A stretch of 9,826 bases of DNA from JBCDBH01 sp039184055 (GTDB taxonomy: Bacteria > Acidobacteriota > Thermoanaerobaculia > Multivoradales > J023), in the NCBI GenBank assembly GCA_039184055.1, contig JBCDBH010000224.1:1-9826 (forward strand), in the 5' to 3' direction. The notes under the pieces are model-generated. The model saw nothing but the letters and a program-made list of their open reading frames with translations, had not been told where the DNA came from and made no database searches. Made by a program: the position numbers and the translations under genes. The stretch's first letter is position 1. Each line of letters starts with the position of its first letter. Shown piece by piece: positions 1-6,992 of the stretch.

Positions 1-554
1 AGCGGCTCTCGACGCTGCTCGACCACCCCGAGCGTCTGCGGGCGATGGGCGAGGCAGCGCGGCGTCATGTCGCCGAGCATCACGCGCCGAGCCAGGCGGC
101 GGAGGCGATCATCGACGCCTGTCGCGAATGGGCGCGGCTCGAGCCGGTCCCCGTGTCCGCGGTGCCGGTGGTCCATCCGACCAGCGCGGTGTGGGCACGG
201 CTCGACGGCACGATCGAAGTCGACGGCGCCGAGACACCGTGGCCGGCCGGAGAACGTCGCCGACTACGGGTGCGGCTGACCAATCGCTGTCGCGCCCGCT
301 GGCTCGCCGGCGAACGCCCGGAGGGTGGCATCGTGGTGCGGGCCGAGCTCTGGCGCGACGGAGAGAATCTGTGGGCGGGACGGCCATGGCATCGGCTGCC
401 ACGCGATCTCGAGCCGGGGCAGAGCGACGAAATCCGTCTCGACGTGCGTCGACCGCTCGGTGACGACGTCCGTCTCGACATCACCGTCGACGTGCTCAAT
501 CAAGACACCTACTTTCCGGATCTCGACCGACCCGTATGGCGGGCGACCCTATGA
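1..554 (+). CDS. Glycosyltransferase, C-terminal part with appended beta-rich domain (5' end outside window)
   Basis: The reading frame is open from the first base (codons start at position 3), so the protein begins upstream and only about 183 residues are seen. The first 45 or so residues, with LLDHPERLRAMGEAARRHV, match the closing helix of GT-B glycosyltransferases of the GT1/GT4 type, which transfer a sugar from a nucleotide-sugar donor in the cytoplasm. The catalytic residues lie off the window. About 120 residues follow that are not part of the GT fold. They alternate hydrophobic and polar residues and contain GGIVVRAELWRDGENLW and LDITVDVLNQDTYF, which looks like a beta-sandwich carbohydrate-binding or Wzt-C-like module. 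The TGA stop overlaps the next gene's ATG (ATGA at 551-554), implying translational coupling. The glycosyltransferase call rests on a short tail and family knowledge; the beta-sandwich assignment is inference. Confidence 0.72.
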   Translation, partial: RLSTLLDHPERLRAMGEAARRHVAEHHAPSQAAEAIIDACREWARLEPVPVSAVPVVHPTSAVWARLDGTIEVDGAETPWPAGERRRLRVRLTNRCRARWLAGERPEGGIVVRAELWRDGENLWAGRPWHRLPRDLEPGQSDEIRLDVRRPLGDDVRLDITVDVLNQDTYFPDLDRPVWRATL

Positions 555-2407
555 GCGTGGCGCGTCAGCTGATCACATTCGACGCCGATCGTCGTCGGCG
601 TTTGGCGTGGGCGGTCTTGCTCACCCTGCTCGCCGCGCTCGGCACCGCCGCCGTGCTCGACGAGCGCCCGGGTGTCGAGCCTCCGGTGGTCGCCGGGGAG
701 TCCACCTATTGGATGCAGGCGGCGAGTCTGGCGCACGATTTCGATCTCACCTACGAGCGTCGAGACATCGACCGCTTTCTCGCCCATTGGCGTCACAACC
801 CGGTCGATCTCGCCTTGGTGTCGGGCTCGCGGGGCGAGCACATCACCTGGGATCGACCCTTTCTCTACGCCCTGCTGCTCGCGCCCTTCGTCGGCATCTG
901 GCCGCAGACCGGCTTCGCGGTGCTCAACAGTCTGCTGCTCGCCTTCGCCGCCCTTCTCGCCGCGCGGGTGCTGAGCAGGCGGATCGGCTCCACCTTGGCG
1001 CCCATCCTGGTGAGCGTCTTCGTCTTCGCCACGGTGACCTTCGACTACGTCTTCTTGCTCACCGGCGATCTCTTCCTGCTCGTGCTCTCGGTCATCGCCT
1101 TCGCCCTGATGACCTCGTCACAAGATCTTCGAACCCTCGCGGACGAGGCCGAGAAGAAGGCAGGTAGGCAGAAGGCAGCCGAGAAGAAGAAGGCCAGCAG
1201 GAAACGCGTCGCGAACGAGGTCACCGAGCCCGTGCCACTGCCCAGTCCGTCCTGGCGCTGGCTGCTCGCCGGAGGCCTGCTCGCCGTCGTCGTCTTCACC
1301 GCGCCGATCACCTTCGGCTTGCTCGTCGGCGGGCTCGTGCTCGCCCAGCCGAGCCGCCGCTTTCATCTGATCGCCGGCTTCGGCGCCGGTGCCATCGCCA
1401 TCATCGCCGTGCACGCGCTCGGCGCGGGTGGCGGGGTCTACGGCATCGGCGTCGAGCGTTTTCGCTTTCGTCCCGCCACCGGCTATCCGCTGGTCGATTT
1501 CACCGCCGCCGAGTTTTCGCGCAACGTCCAGCATTTCAGCGCGCTTTATTGGGATGGCGCGCCGCGTATCGGCTGGGGCTTCGATCCGTTGCTGTGGCTG
1601 TGGAACGGCCTGTATCTCCTGCTCGGTGAGAGCATCGGGTTGCTGCCGTACTTTCCGGCGCTTTTTCTGCTCTTCGCCGGTCGCGGCGAGACCCGGCAAC
1701 GCCGAGCGCTGCTGATCGCCGCTGGCCTGTGGGTGTTCGCGATTTTCTTCTGGCGACCGTTCGACCTTTTCGGTGGACCGGCCGCGGTCGGCAACCGCCT
1801 TTTCTTACCGCTGTGGGGTGCGCTCTGGCTGGCCGTACCGGCGATTCGTCATCCGGCGCGCTGGTTGGCACCGGTTTTGGTGCTCGCCATCCTCTTCTTG
1901 CCCGCGGTCTGGCAGGCCCCGGGTGTGCCGCTCATCGACAACACGCAGCTGCGTCATCCGACCGCGACCGCCCGGGCGCTCTTGCCCTACGAGACCAGTC
2001 AGCGCACCCTGCCGGCGGGGCAAGAGGCGAGGCTCGACGAGGTGTGGGTGCGACCGCTCGACGAGCACGTGTGGAGCGAAGAAGGGCAATTGAAGATCGA
2101 TCCGGGCGCCACCGCCGATCTGCTGATCGCTGTTTCCGAAGACGCCGACCTGCTACGGTTCGATTTCGGCTCGTCGGCGCCCGCCGAGCTCGGTGAGCTC
2201 CATGGTGCCGAGCTGCTCGAACGGATGTTCACCGCCGGTGGTGGCGTGGCGTTTCGCGTCGAGCTGCCGAGCTTTCCACCCAGCCATGCCATGTGGTGGA
2301 CCCCGAACCGTCAGCGGGTCTATCGCATTCGCTTCGGTTTGCCCGCCCCGGCCGATGGTGGCGCGCTCGCCTTCGACATCGTCGCCGAGCGTTTTCTCGA
2401 GGAGTGA
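551..2407 (+). CDS. Polytopic membrane protein, GT-C (PMT/ArnT-like) glycosyltransferase candidate
   Basis: This 618-residue protein starts at ATG 551, inside the stop codon of the upstream glycosyltransferase; an in-frame ATG at 536 is less likely because 551 gives the ATGA coupling. Hydrophobic stretches suggest 10-12 transmembrane helices, at roughly residues 19-36, 103-140, 150-188, 237-266, 274-291, 345-377, 387-401 and 415-453. The first extracytoplasmic loop (about 37-102) contains GEHITWDRPFLY, reminiscent of the acidic, lipid-sugar-binding first loop of PMT/ArnT-type enzymes. A GG...GNR motif lies at 408-416. Residues 192-232 form a very Lys/Ala/Glu-rich hydrophilic loop, and residues 480-618 form a soluble, beta-rich tail. 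By context it probably acts with the upstream glycosyltransferase in surface glycan or lipid glycosylation at the inner membrane. I recognise the fold class, not a specific family, so the substrate is unknown. Confidence 0.6.
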   Translation: MSVARQLITFDADRRRRLAWAVLLTLLAALGTAAVLDERPGVEPPVVAGESTYWMQAASLAHDFDLTYERRDIDRFLAHWRHNPVDLALVSGSRGEHITWDRPFLYALLLAPFVGIWPQTGFAVLNSLLLAFAALLAARVLSRRIGSTLAPILVSVFVFATVTFDYVFLLTGDLFLLVLSVIAFALMTSSQDLRTLADEAEKKAGRQKAAEKKKASRKRVANEVTEPVPLPSPSWRWLLAGGLLAVVVFTAPITFGLLVGGLVLAQPSRRFHLIAGFGAGAIAIIAVHALGAGGGVYGIGVERFRFRPATGYPLVDFTAAEFSRNVQHFSALYWDGAPRIGWGFDPLLWLWNGLYLLLGESIGLLPYFPALFLLFAGRGETRQRRALLIAAGLWVFAIFFWRPFDLFGGPAAVGNRLFLPLWGALWLAVPAIRHPARWLAPVLVLAILFLPAVWQAPGVPLIDNTQLRHPTATARALLPYETSQRTLPAGQEARLDEVWVRPLDEHVWSEEGQLKIDPGATADLLIAVSEDADLLRFDFGSSAPAELGELHGAELLERMFTAGGGVAFRVELPSFPPSHAMWWTPNRQRVYRIRFGLPAPADGGALAFDIVAERFLEE

Positions 2408-2412
2408 GGACG

Positions 2413-2994
2413 ATGAGCGACGAAAAACACAGTTGGATCATCGAAATGCGCGGCCGTCTACGCACCCCCGCGCCGCAGCGTCTGCCGCACAACGACGCCC
2501 GTCAGGCGGCCGTGCTGGTGCCGCTTTATGTCGACACCAATGAGCTCTGGACCCTGCTCACCAAGCGCAGCGAGCAGCTGCCCCATCACAAAGGCCAGAT
2601 GGCCTTTCCCGGTGGTGGTTTGGAAGAGGGGGAGTCGGTGTGGGAAGGCGCCATGCGCGAGGCGCACGAAGAGATCGGGCTCGATCCCCAAAAGGTTTTG
2701 CAGATCGGTGAGCTCGACGAGCTCGCCGGCATGGCGAGTGGCTTTCGCGTCGTGCCCTGTGTCGCCGCGGTGCCGTATCCGGTCGAGACCGAAATCAACG
2801 AAGACGAAATCGACGAGATCGTCCCGGTGCCGCTCCGAGCTTTTTCCGACTCACGCCTGATCGAAGATCGCGCCGTGTTGATCGACGGGGTCGAGCGAAT
2901 GATGCGGGTGTACCACATCGGCGGTCGGCAGGTGTGGGGCATGACCGCGCGGATCGTCCAGACCCTGCTCCAGCGCATGGGGCTCGCGGCCTGA
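2413..2994 (+). CDS. nudL: Nudix hydrolase, CoA pyrophosphatase (NudL/YeaB-like)
   Basis: A 193-residue protein with a complete Nudix box, GX5EX7REUXEEXGU, at residues 68-90 (G68, E74, R82-E83, E86-E87, G89). The Glu residues of this box bind the catalytic divalent metal. Just before it, residues 48-68 contain LLTKRS, HHKG and AFPGG, the UPF0035 signature that separates CoA pyrophosphatases from other Nudix enzymes. Family members hydrolyse coenzyme A or acyl-CoA to 3',5'-ADP and (acyl-)phosphopantetheine in the cytoplasm. ATG 2413 was chosen over the upstream in-frame start at 2293 because it follows a GGAG/GAGG ribosome site at 2401-2409, lies 5 nt after the preceding stop, and gives the usual family length. 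The 3' end overlaps the trmH frame. It probably shares a transcript with its neighbours. The Nudix assignment is certain; the exact substrate is inferred from the signature. Confidence 0.9.
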   Translation: MSDEKHSWIIEMRGRLRTPAPQRLPHNDARQAAVLVPLYVDTNELWTLLTKRSEQLPHHKGQMAFPGGGLEEGESVWEGAMREAHEEIGLDPQKVLQIGELDELAGMASGFRVVPCVAAVPYPVETEINEDEIDEIVPVPLRAFSDSRLIEDRAVLIDGVERMMRVYHIGGRQVWGMTARIVQTLLQRMGLAA

Positions 2995-3656
2995 CTCCGC
3001 GTCGTTTCGCGCGTCTGCGCGCCATCCTCGATCGACGGCAGCCCGATCTGACCGTCTTGATGGACAACGTCCACAAACCCCACAACGTTTCGGCGGTGGT
3101 GCGCACCTGTGACGCCGTCGGCGTGCTCGAAGCCCACGCCGTGGCGCCCGGTCAAGACACCTTCGTACCGCGTCACGAAAGCGCCAGCGGCGTGCGCAAA
3201 TACATCCGTGTCCGCACCCACCCGAGTCACGGCGCCGCCTTCGACGCCCTACGAGACCGAGGCTTTCGGATCTACGCCGCCCATCTCGACGAGAACAGTC
3301 GTGACTTCCGCAGCGTCGACTTCACCCGGCCGACCGCTTTCCTGCTCGGCGCCGAGCTCGACGGCGTGAGCGACGACGCTCTGGCGGGTGCCGACGGTGC
3401 CGTCTTCATCCCGATGCTCGGCGCGGTCGCCTCGCTCAATGTATCGGTGGCCGCCGCCATCCTGCTCTTTGAAGCCCAGCGGCAGCGCCAAGCCGCCGGT
3501 CTCTACGACACCAGACGGCTCGACGCCGACACCTACACGCGCACCCTCTTCGAATGGGCCTACCCCGAAATCGCCGAGCTGTGCCGGAGGCGCGGGCAGC
3601 CCTATCCACCGCTCGACGACGAAGGCGAGCTGCTGGGTGACGTGCCTCGAGGCTGA
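2934..3656 (+). CDS. trmH: tRNA (guanosine(18)-2'-O)-methyltransferase TrmH (SpoU family)
   Basis: A SPOUT-class methyltransferase that puts a 2'-O-methyl group on G18 of the tRNA D-loop using S-adenosylmethionine. All three SpoU motifs are visible: motif 1 HKPHNVSAVVRT with its conserved Asn and Arg, motif 2 FLLGAELDGVS, and motif 3 IPMLGAVASLNVSVAAAI, which forms the trefoil knot that holds the cofactor. The tail EAQRQRQAAGLY also matches E. coli TrmH as I remember it. The only conventional in-frame start is GTG 2934, 60 nt inside the Nudix gene. It adds 19 residues (MGHDRADRPDPAPAHGARG) that look like an out-of-frame reading of that gene. Homology places the real N-terminus at CTG 2991, giving (M)TPRRFARLRAILDRRQPDL (221 residues; E. 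coli TrmH about 229) and a CTGA overlap with the Nudix stop. The outer limit is given here; the true start may be 2991. Confidence 0.93.
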   Translation: MGHDRADRPDPAPAHGARGLTPRRFARLRAILDRRQPDLTVLMDNVHKPHNVSAVVRTCDAVGVLEAHAVAPGQDTFVPRHESASGVRKYIRVRTHPSHGAAFDALRDRGFRIYAAHLDENSRDFRSVDFTRPTAFLLGAELDGVSDDALAGADGAVFIPMLGAVASLNVSVAAAILLFEAQRQRQAAGLYDTRRLDADTYTRTLFEWAYPEIAELCRRRGQPYPPLDDEGELLGDVPRG

Positions 3657-3670
3657 CGCCAACGTTTGAC

Positions 3671-3683
3671 GCCGCAATGCGGC
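3671..3683. promoter_or_regulatory. 13-bp perfect palindrome upstream of the ParA-type gene
   Basis: GCCGCAATGCGGC is a 6-bp inverted repeat around one central base. It lies in the 45-nt gap between trmH and the ParA-type gene, just ahead of the latter's ribosome-binding site. A one-base centre cannot make a good RNA hairpin, so a protein-binding site is more plausible than a terminator. ParA proteins often bind and repress near their own start, but no binding has been shown here and a short GC-rich palindrome can arise by chance. Confidence 0.35.
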
Positions 3684-3690
3684 ATGTGGC

Positions 3691-3696
3691 AGGGTG
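3691..3696 (+). promoter_or_regulatory. Ribosome-binding site deciding the start of the ParA-type gene
   Basis: AGGGTG lies 5 nt before ATG 3702. It supports that ATG over the upstream in-frame TTG at 3666, which would add 12 residues before the usual ParA N-terminus MRYVVFNRKGGVGKST. Confidence 0.6.
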
Positions 3697-3701
3697 TACC
3701 G

Positions 3702-4508
3702 ATGCGCTACGTGGTATTCAATCGCAAAGGTGGCGTCGGTAAATCCACCATCGTGTGCAACCTCGCCGCGGTCGCCGCCGCATCGGGTCGTCGCACCCTG
3801 GTGGTCGATCTCGACCCCCAAGGCAACGCCAGCCACTACCTGCTCGGTACCGAACCCGATCCCGAGCGCACGGTGAGCAAATTCTTCGAATCCACCCTCG
3901 GCTTCTCGCTCATCGGCGGCAACCGTCCCGAGCAATGGGTCCAGCCCACCCCCTTCGAGCGTCTCAGCCTCATGGCCGCCGACGCCACGCTCGCCGACCT
4001 GCAAAACAAGCTCGAAACCAAATTCAAAATCAACAAATTGCGCGACCAGCTCGTGGCGCTCGAAGACGCTTTCGAAGTCGTGCTCATCGACACCCCACCG
4101 GCGCTGAGCTTCTTCACCGTCTCCGCGCTCATCGCCGCCGATCGCTGCCTGATCCCCTTCGACTGCGACGAATTCAGCCGCCGCGCCCTCTACCAGCTGC
4201 TCGCCTCCGTGGAGGAGATCCGCGCCGACCACAACCCCGACCTGCGCGTCGGCGGCATCGTCGTCAACCACTACCAGGCCCAGGCCAAACTGCCGAGGCA
4301 AATGGTCGAAGCCCTGATCGACGAAGGCCTACCCGTTCTCCAGCCCTACCTCAGCCCCTCCGTCAAAGTCCGCGAATCCCACCGCGCCCACCAGCCGCTC
4401 GTCCACTACGACCCGAAGCACCGCGTCGCCGAGCAATTCAACCGGCTGTGGCAAAGCGTTGAGGCGGTTGGGCGGCAGCCTCCGGAGATGCCTGCGCTGG
4501 GAGGGTGA
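3702..4508 (+). CDS. ParA/Soj-family P-loop ATPase (orphan, no parB neighbour)
   Basis: A 268-residue cytoplasmic ATPase of the ParA/MinD (SIMIBI) class. The deviant Walker A box KGGVGKST is at residues 9-16 (signature Lys9, catalytic Lys14), the Walker A' region VVDLDPQGNAS at 34-44, and Walker B VVLIDTPPA at 126-134. Proteins of this class dimerise on ATP, bind DNA non-specifically and position plasmids, chromosomes or large protein assemblies along the nucleoid. The length fits Soj-like ParA without an N-terminal HTH, so it probably does not bind operators through a dedicated domain. No ParB, parS or partner gene is seen; TrmH lies 45 nt upstream and the next gene is convergent, 12 nt away. 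The cargo is therefore unknown, and a chromosomal orphan role such as positioning a protein complex is as likely as DNA segregation. Confidence 0.88.
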   Translation: MRYVVFNRKGGVGKSTIVCNLAAVAAASGRRTLVVDLDPQGNASHYLLGTEPDPERTVSKFFESTLGFSLIGGNRPEQWVQPTPFERLSLMAADATLADLQNKLETKFKINKLRDQLVALEDAFEVVLIDTPPALSFFTVSALIAADRCLIPFDCDEFSRRALYQLLASVEEIRADHNPDLRVGGIVVNHYQAQAKLPRQMVEALIDEGLPVLQPYLSPSVKVRESHRAHQPLVHYDPKHRVAEQFNRLWQSVEAVGRQPPEMPALGG

Positions 4509-4520
4509 GATCGCCGAAGA

Positions 4521-6992
4521 TCACGGGTTCTCGACCGTGAATTGACGGGTAAAGGTAAGGAGCCGTCCCGAGGCGTCCGTCCCTGAAAGCGTCATCGTGT
4601 GCGGGCCGTTGCCGAGCTGCGTGGTGTCGAGCGTCGCCGACCAGCCAACCAGCGGACAGTCCGGATCGGCGACGTCGACGTTGGCGTTGCATGCACCCGC
4701 CCAGGCGAGACCGAACGTGACATCGGCGAGCGGCACACCGTCCACCTCCACGCGTCGATCGGTCAACCCACCCGCGCCGAGCGCCCAGCCGTAGACCGTC
4801 GGCGCCGAGCCGGCGAGCACCTGATGGTGCGCCGGAACGTGAACCCAGCCACGGGGCGCTGGATTGTCGACCTGAAAGGTGCGCGTAAAGATGCTCGATA
4901 GCCCATTCGCCGCGGTCATCGACATCCGCAAGGTATGTACGCCATTGGCGAGACCGGTGGTGTCGAAGACGCCGTCGATCCCGACGGAGGGACACGCCGG
5001 GTCGGCGAGGTACGGATAGGCCGCGCACGCCCCCGCACGATCGCCGCCCCGCGAGAACGAGCCGATCTGCGGTACCGGGATCTGCCCGTCGATCGACATC
5101 CACACCGACGTCAACCCACCCTCACCCAGCGCCCAGCCGCTGATCGGTGTGGCGAGCCCTGAGACCACGTCGTTGTGTTCGGGAGCATCCAGCCAGCCGA
5201 TCGGCGGGTGAGCCACCGACACCGACACCTGTCGGCTCGAAACATTGCCACAGCCATCGGTGGCACGGGCTTCGAGCACATAGACACCCGATGGAGATAT
5301 CGACGGATTCCACGTCGTCGAGTACGGCACGGTCGCATCGCTATGGTGCAGCACGCCGTCGACATGGAAATCGACTCGAGCCACACCGTTGTCGTCCGAC
5401 GCCGTCGCCGTGATCGAGACTGGGCCACTCGTCGTCGAACCCGGGCTCGGTGACGTCAGCACCAGCGACGGCGGTGTCGTATCCGACGTACACGGATCCG
5501 GCGGCGGCTCCTGGTAGACGTCGACAGACCATCGTCGCGGCGCCACGTTCTCACACGCATCCACCGCCCGCACCAAGATCTCATGCGTGCTCCCGGGTGG
5601 AGCCGTCGAGGCATCCCACGTCGTCCGCCAAGGTGGAGCGTGGAGCAGCGCCACCGACTGACCGTCGACAAAGATCCGCATCCGGTCGACATCGTGATCA
5701 TCGTCCACCGCCACCTCGATCGGTACCCGACCCTCCACCGTTGAACCAGGAGCCGGCGTGATCGGTGTCACGATCGGTGGCGTGTTGTCAGTACAGCCGT
5801 TGTCGACGGTGAACGTGCGTTTGATCGCGGTCAGAAGTGGGTAATTCCGCTCGTCGAGCGTCACCAGCACCAACTCGTGCGTGCCATTCGCGAGCTGAGT
5901 GGTATCGAGAAAGCCCGAGAAGCCGACATGCGGACAATCCGGGTCGACGCCTTCCGGATGCTGACAAAGGCCGCTCGACGCTGGCCGACGCCAACCGAAC
6001 GAGCTAAGGTTGGCGGGCTCACCGTCGATCCACGCGGCGATCTTCTGCACGCCATTCGGCGTTGCCGCCGAGCCACGCACCTCGATCACACCGCTCGTCA
6101 CTTCATGTTCCGCGGGGGACGACAGCGTCACCACCGGTCCGATGCCCGACAGCACACGAGGTGGATTGTCCGGGTCGAGGATCGACACCAGCGTACACGT
6201 GATCTCCATCGTCGAGCCGAAGCCATAGTGCACCAGCCGCGCGACACAGACTTGCCGCACCCAGACCACGCCACCGAGGCACGCTTCGGGGAGCTGGTCA
6301 CAGATGTCGATGTCGCCGATGATGTCCTCCACACAGATCTCGCCGGAATCGGGATCACACGGTGGTGGCGGTGGCGGCGGTGGTTCGTCGGGCAGCTCGT
6401 TCAGCTCGTCGGCGAGCTGACACTCGGCCGTGCTCGGCGACTTCGGGATCATGTTGCCACTGTCGTCCAAAGCGTAGCCAGTCATCATCATGCTTGCCGC
6501 GCAGCTTGGTGGCGGATGACCGAGGCCCAGGAAGTGTCCAAGCTCGTGTCCCAGGAGGTCGCCGATATTGCGGGTGGTTTGGGGACAAGGTATCGATTCG
6601 CCATCATCCAAGTCGTCGTTTCCATTCAAATCGCGCCACGTGTTTTTGTACAAAAAGATCATTCCCGACGATGGGCTGAACGTTCCGCAAGCTCTTTGAC
6701 TGCTGCCTCGGTATTGCTCTCTGTAAGCAACCTGGAGTTGCCAATCAGCGTCACCGGACGTTTTGAAGTCAGGGATCGACTGCCCATCGGCATCACATTC
6801 TGAGCTGCTCCAGTGATTCGCGGCGATGTCAAGCGCAGCTGTATGTTCAGAGGGCCAATCTGAGACGTTGAGTCTCACACTAGTGATGTTGTCAGGTGGT
6901 GAATAATTGGGAATTCCTGCCACGCATTGCGCCTGGGCAGCACCGATCGAGGCGACCAGAATCGCAAACCAGAGCGAAAGCCGCGCAGTCAC
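4521..6992 (-). CDS. Secreted metzincin-type zinc metalloprotease with Ig-like repeat modules
   Basis: An 823-residue exported protein. Residues 1-21 form a Sec signal peptide (MTARLSLWFAILVASIGAAQA). A catalytic domain follows with HELGHFLGLGH at 149-159 (zinc ligands His149, His153, His159; catalytic Glu150) and Met-turn candidates at 168-170, the hallmarks of metzincins, probably matrixin-like. DLNGNDDLDDGE at 121-132 resembles a calcium loop. Eight prolines (204-211) link to a Cys-rich segment. Next comes repeat module A (286-398), two Ig/cadherin-like domains (404-493, 503-593) and two more modules of type A (598-710, 713-823). There is no obvious propeptide: the catalytic domain starts right after the signal peptide. 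The GTG start at 6992 is set by the signal peptide and overlaps the TAG of the upstream secreted-protein gene by one base, so the two are co-translated. Its target is unknown; adhesion or extracellular polymer degradation is inference. Confidence 0.85.
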   Translation of the reverse strand: MTARLSLWFAILVASIGAAQAQCVAGIPNYSPPDNITSVRLNVSDWPSEHTAALDIAANHWSSSECDADGQSIPDFKTSGDADWQLQVAYREQYRGSSQRACGTFSPSSGMIFLYKNTWRDLNGNDDLDDGESIPCPQTTRNIGDLLGHELGHFLGLGHPPPSCAASMMMTGYALDDSGNMIPKSPSTAECQLADELNELPDEPPPPPPPPCDPDSGEICVEDIIGDIDICDQLPEACLGGVVWVRQVCVARLVHYGFGSTMEITCTLVSILDPDNPPRVLSGIGPVVTLSSPAEHEVTSGVIEVRGSAATPNGVQKIAAWIDGEPANLSSFGWRRPASSGLCQHPEGVDPDCPHVGFSGFLDTTQLANGTHELVLVTLDERNYPLLTAIKRTFTVDNGCTDNTPPIVTPITPAPGSTVEGRVPIEVAVDDDHDVDRMRIFVDGQSVALLHAPPWRTTWDASTAPPGSTHEILVRAVDACENVAPRRWSVDVYQEPPPDPCTSDTTPPSLVLTSPSPGSTTSGPVSITATASDDNGVARVDFHVDGVLHHSDATVPYSTTWNPSISPSGVYVLEARATDGCGNVSSRQVSVSVAHPPIGWLDAPEHNDVVSGLATPISGWALGEGGLTSVWMSIDGQIPVPQIGSFSRGGDRAGACAAYPYLADPACPSVGIDGVFDTTGLANGVHTLRMSMTAANGLSSIFTRTFQVDNPAPRGWVHVPAHHQVLAGSAPTVYGWALGAGGLTDRRVEVDGVPLADVTFGLAWAGACNANVDVADPDCPLVGWSATLDTTQLGNGPHTMTLSGTDASGRLLTFTRQFTVENP
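4524..5201 (-). repeat. Tandem pair of ~110-residue Ig-like modules at the C-terminus of the metzincin
   Basis: Residues 598-710 and 713-823 are clear copies of one module. Each opens with GW(L/V)..P.H..V..G, then GWALG.GGLT, V.VDG or a similar turn, a Cys pair ending in DP.CP.VG, the signature LDTT.L.NG.HT(L/M), and F.V(D/E)N. The copies differ mainly by an insertion near the first Cys. Two further Ig-like units (503-593, 404-493) precede them but belong to a different Ig subtype. Confidence 0.8.
5799..6137 (-). repeat. Third, diverged copy of the Cys-pair Ig-like module in the metzincin
   Basis: Residues 286-398 share the later modules' layout: SPAEHEV.SG opening, WIDG, GLCQHPEGVDPDCPHVG, LDTTQLANGTHEL and FTVDN. 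The middle strand is reworked and GWALG is lost. It is separated from the other two copies by two different Ig-like domains, so the repeat array is interleaved rather than strictly tandem. Confidence 0.72.
6360..6383 (-). repeat. Polyproline linker (8 Pro), GGY-triplet run
   Basis: Eight consecutive CCN codons read as GGT/GGC triplets on the plus strand. They encode PPPPPPPP at residues 204-211, between the protease domain and the Cys-rich/repeat region. This is a rigid extended linker, a typical catalytic-domain/accessory-domain boundary in secreted enzymes, and a site where repeat-length slippage is possible. Confidence 0.8.

Noticed and set aside
325..1167. 280-codon plus-strand frame overlapping the glycosyltransferase and membrane protein genes
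   Set aside because: It spans the junction of two coupled genes in a third frame and is Arg/Ser/Ala-rich, typical of a shadow frame.
3249..4301. 350-codon minus-strand frame across trmH and the ParA gene
   Set aside because: It crosses two well-supported plus-strand genes and their intergenic gap. The translation is Gly/Val/Glu-rich low complexity without a domain.
4498..4530. Terminator between the convergent ParA and metzincin genes
   Set aside because: The gap is only 12 nt. The GATC...GATC arms give a 4-bp stem with no flanking pairing or T-run, too weak to call a terminator.
5877..6803. 308-codon plus-strand frame inside the metzincin gene
   Set aside because: It is antisense to the zinc-site and repeat regions; the product is His/Arg-rich and lacks a start context or family motif.
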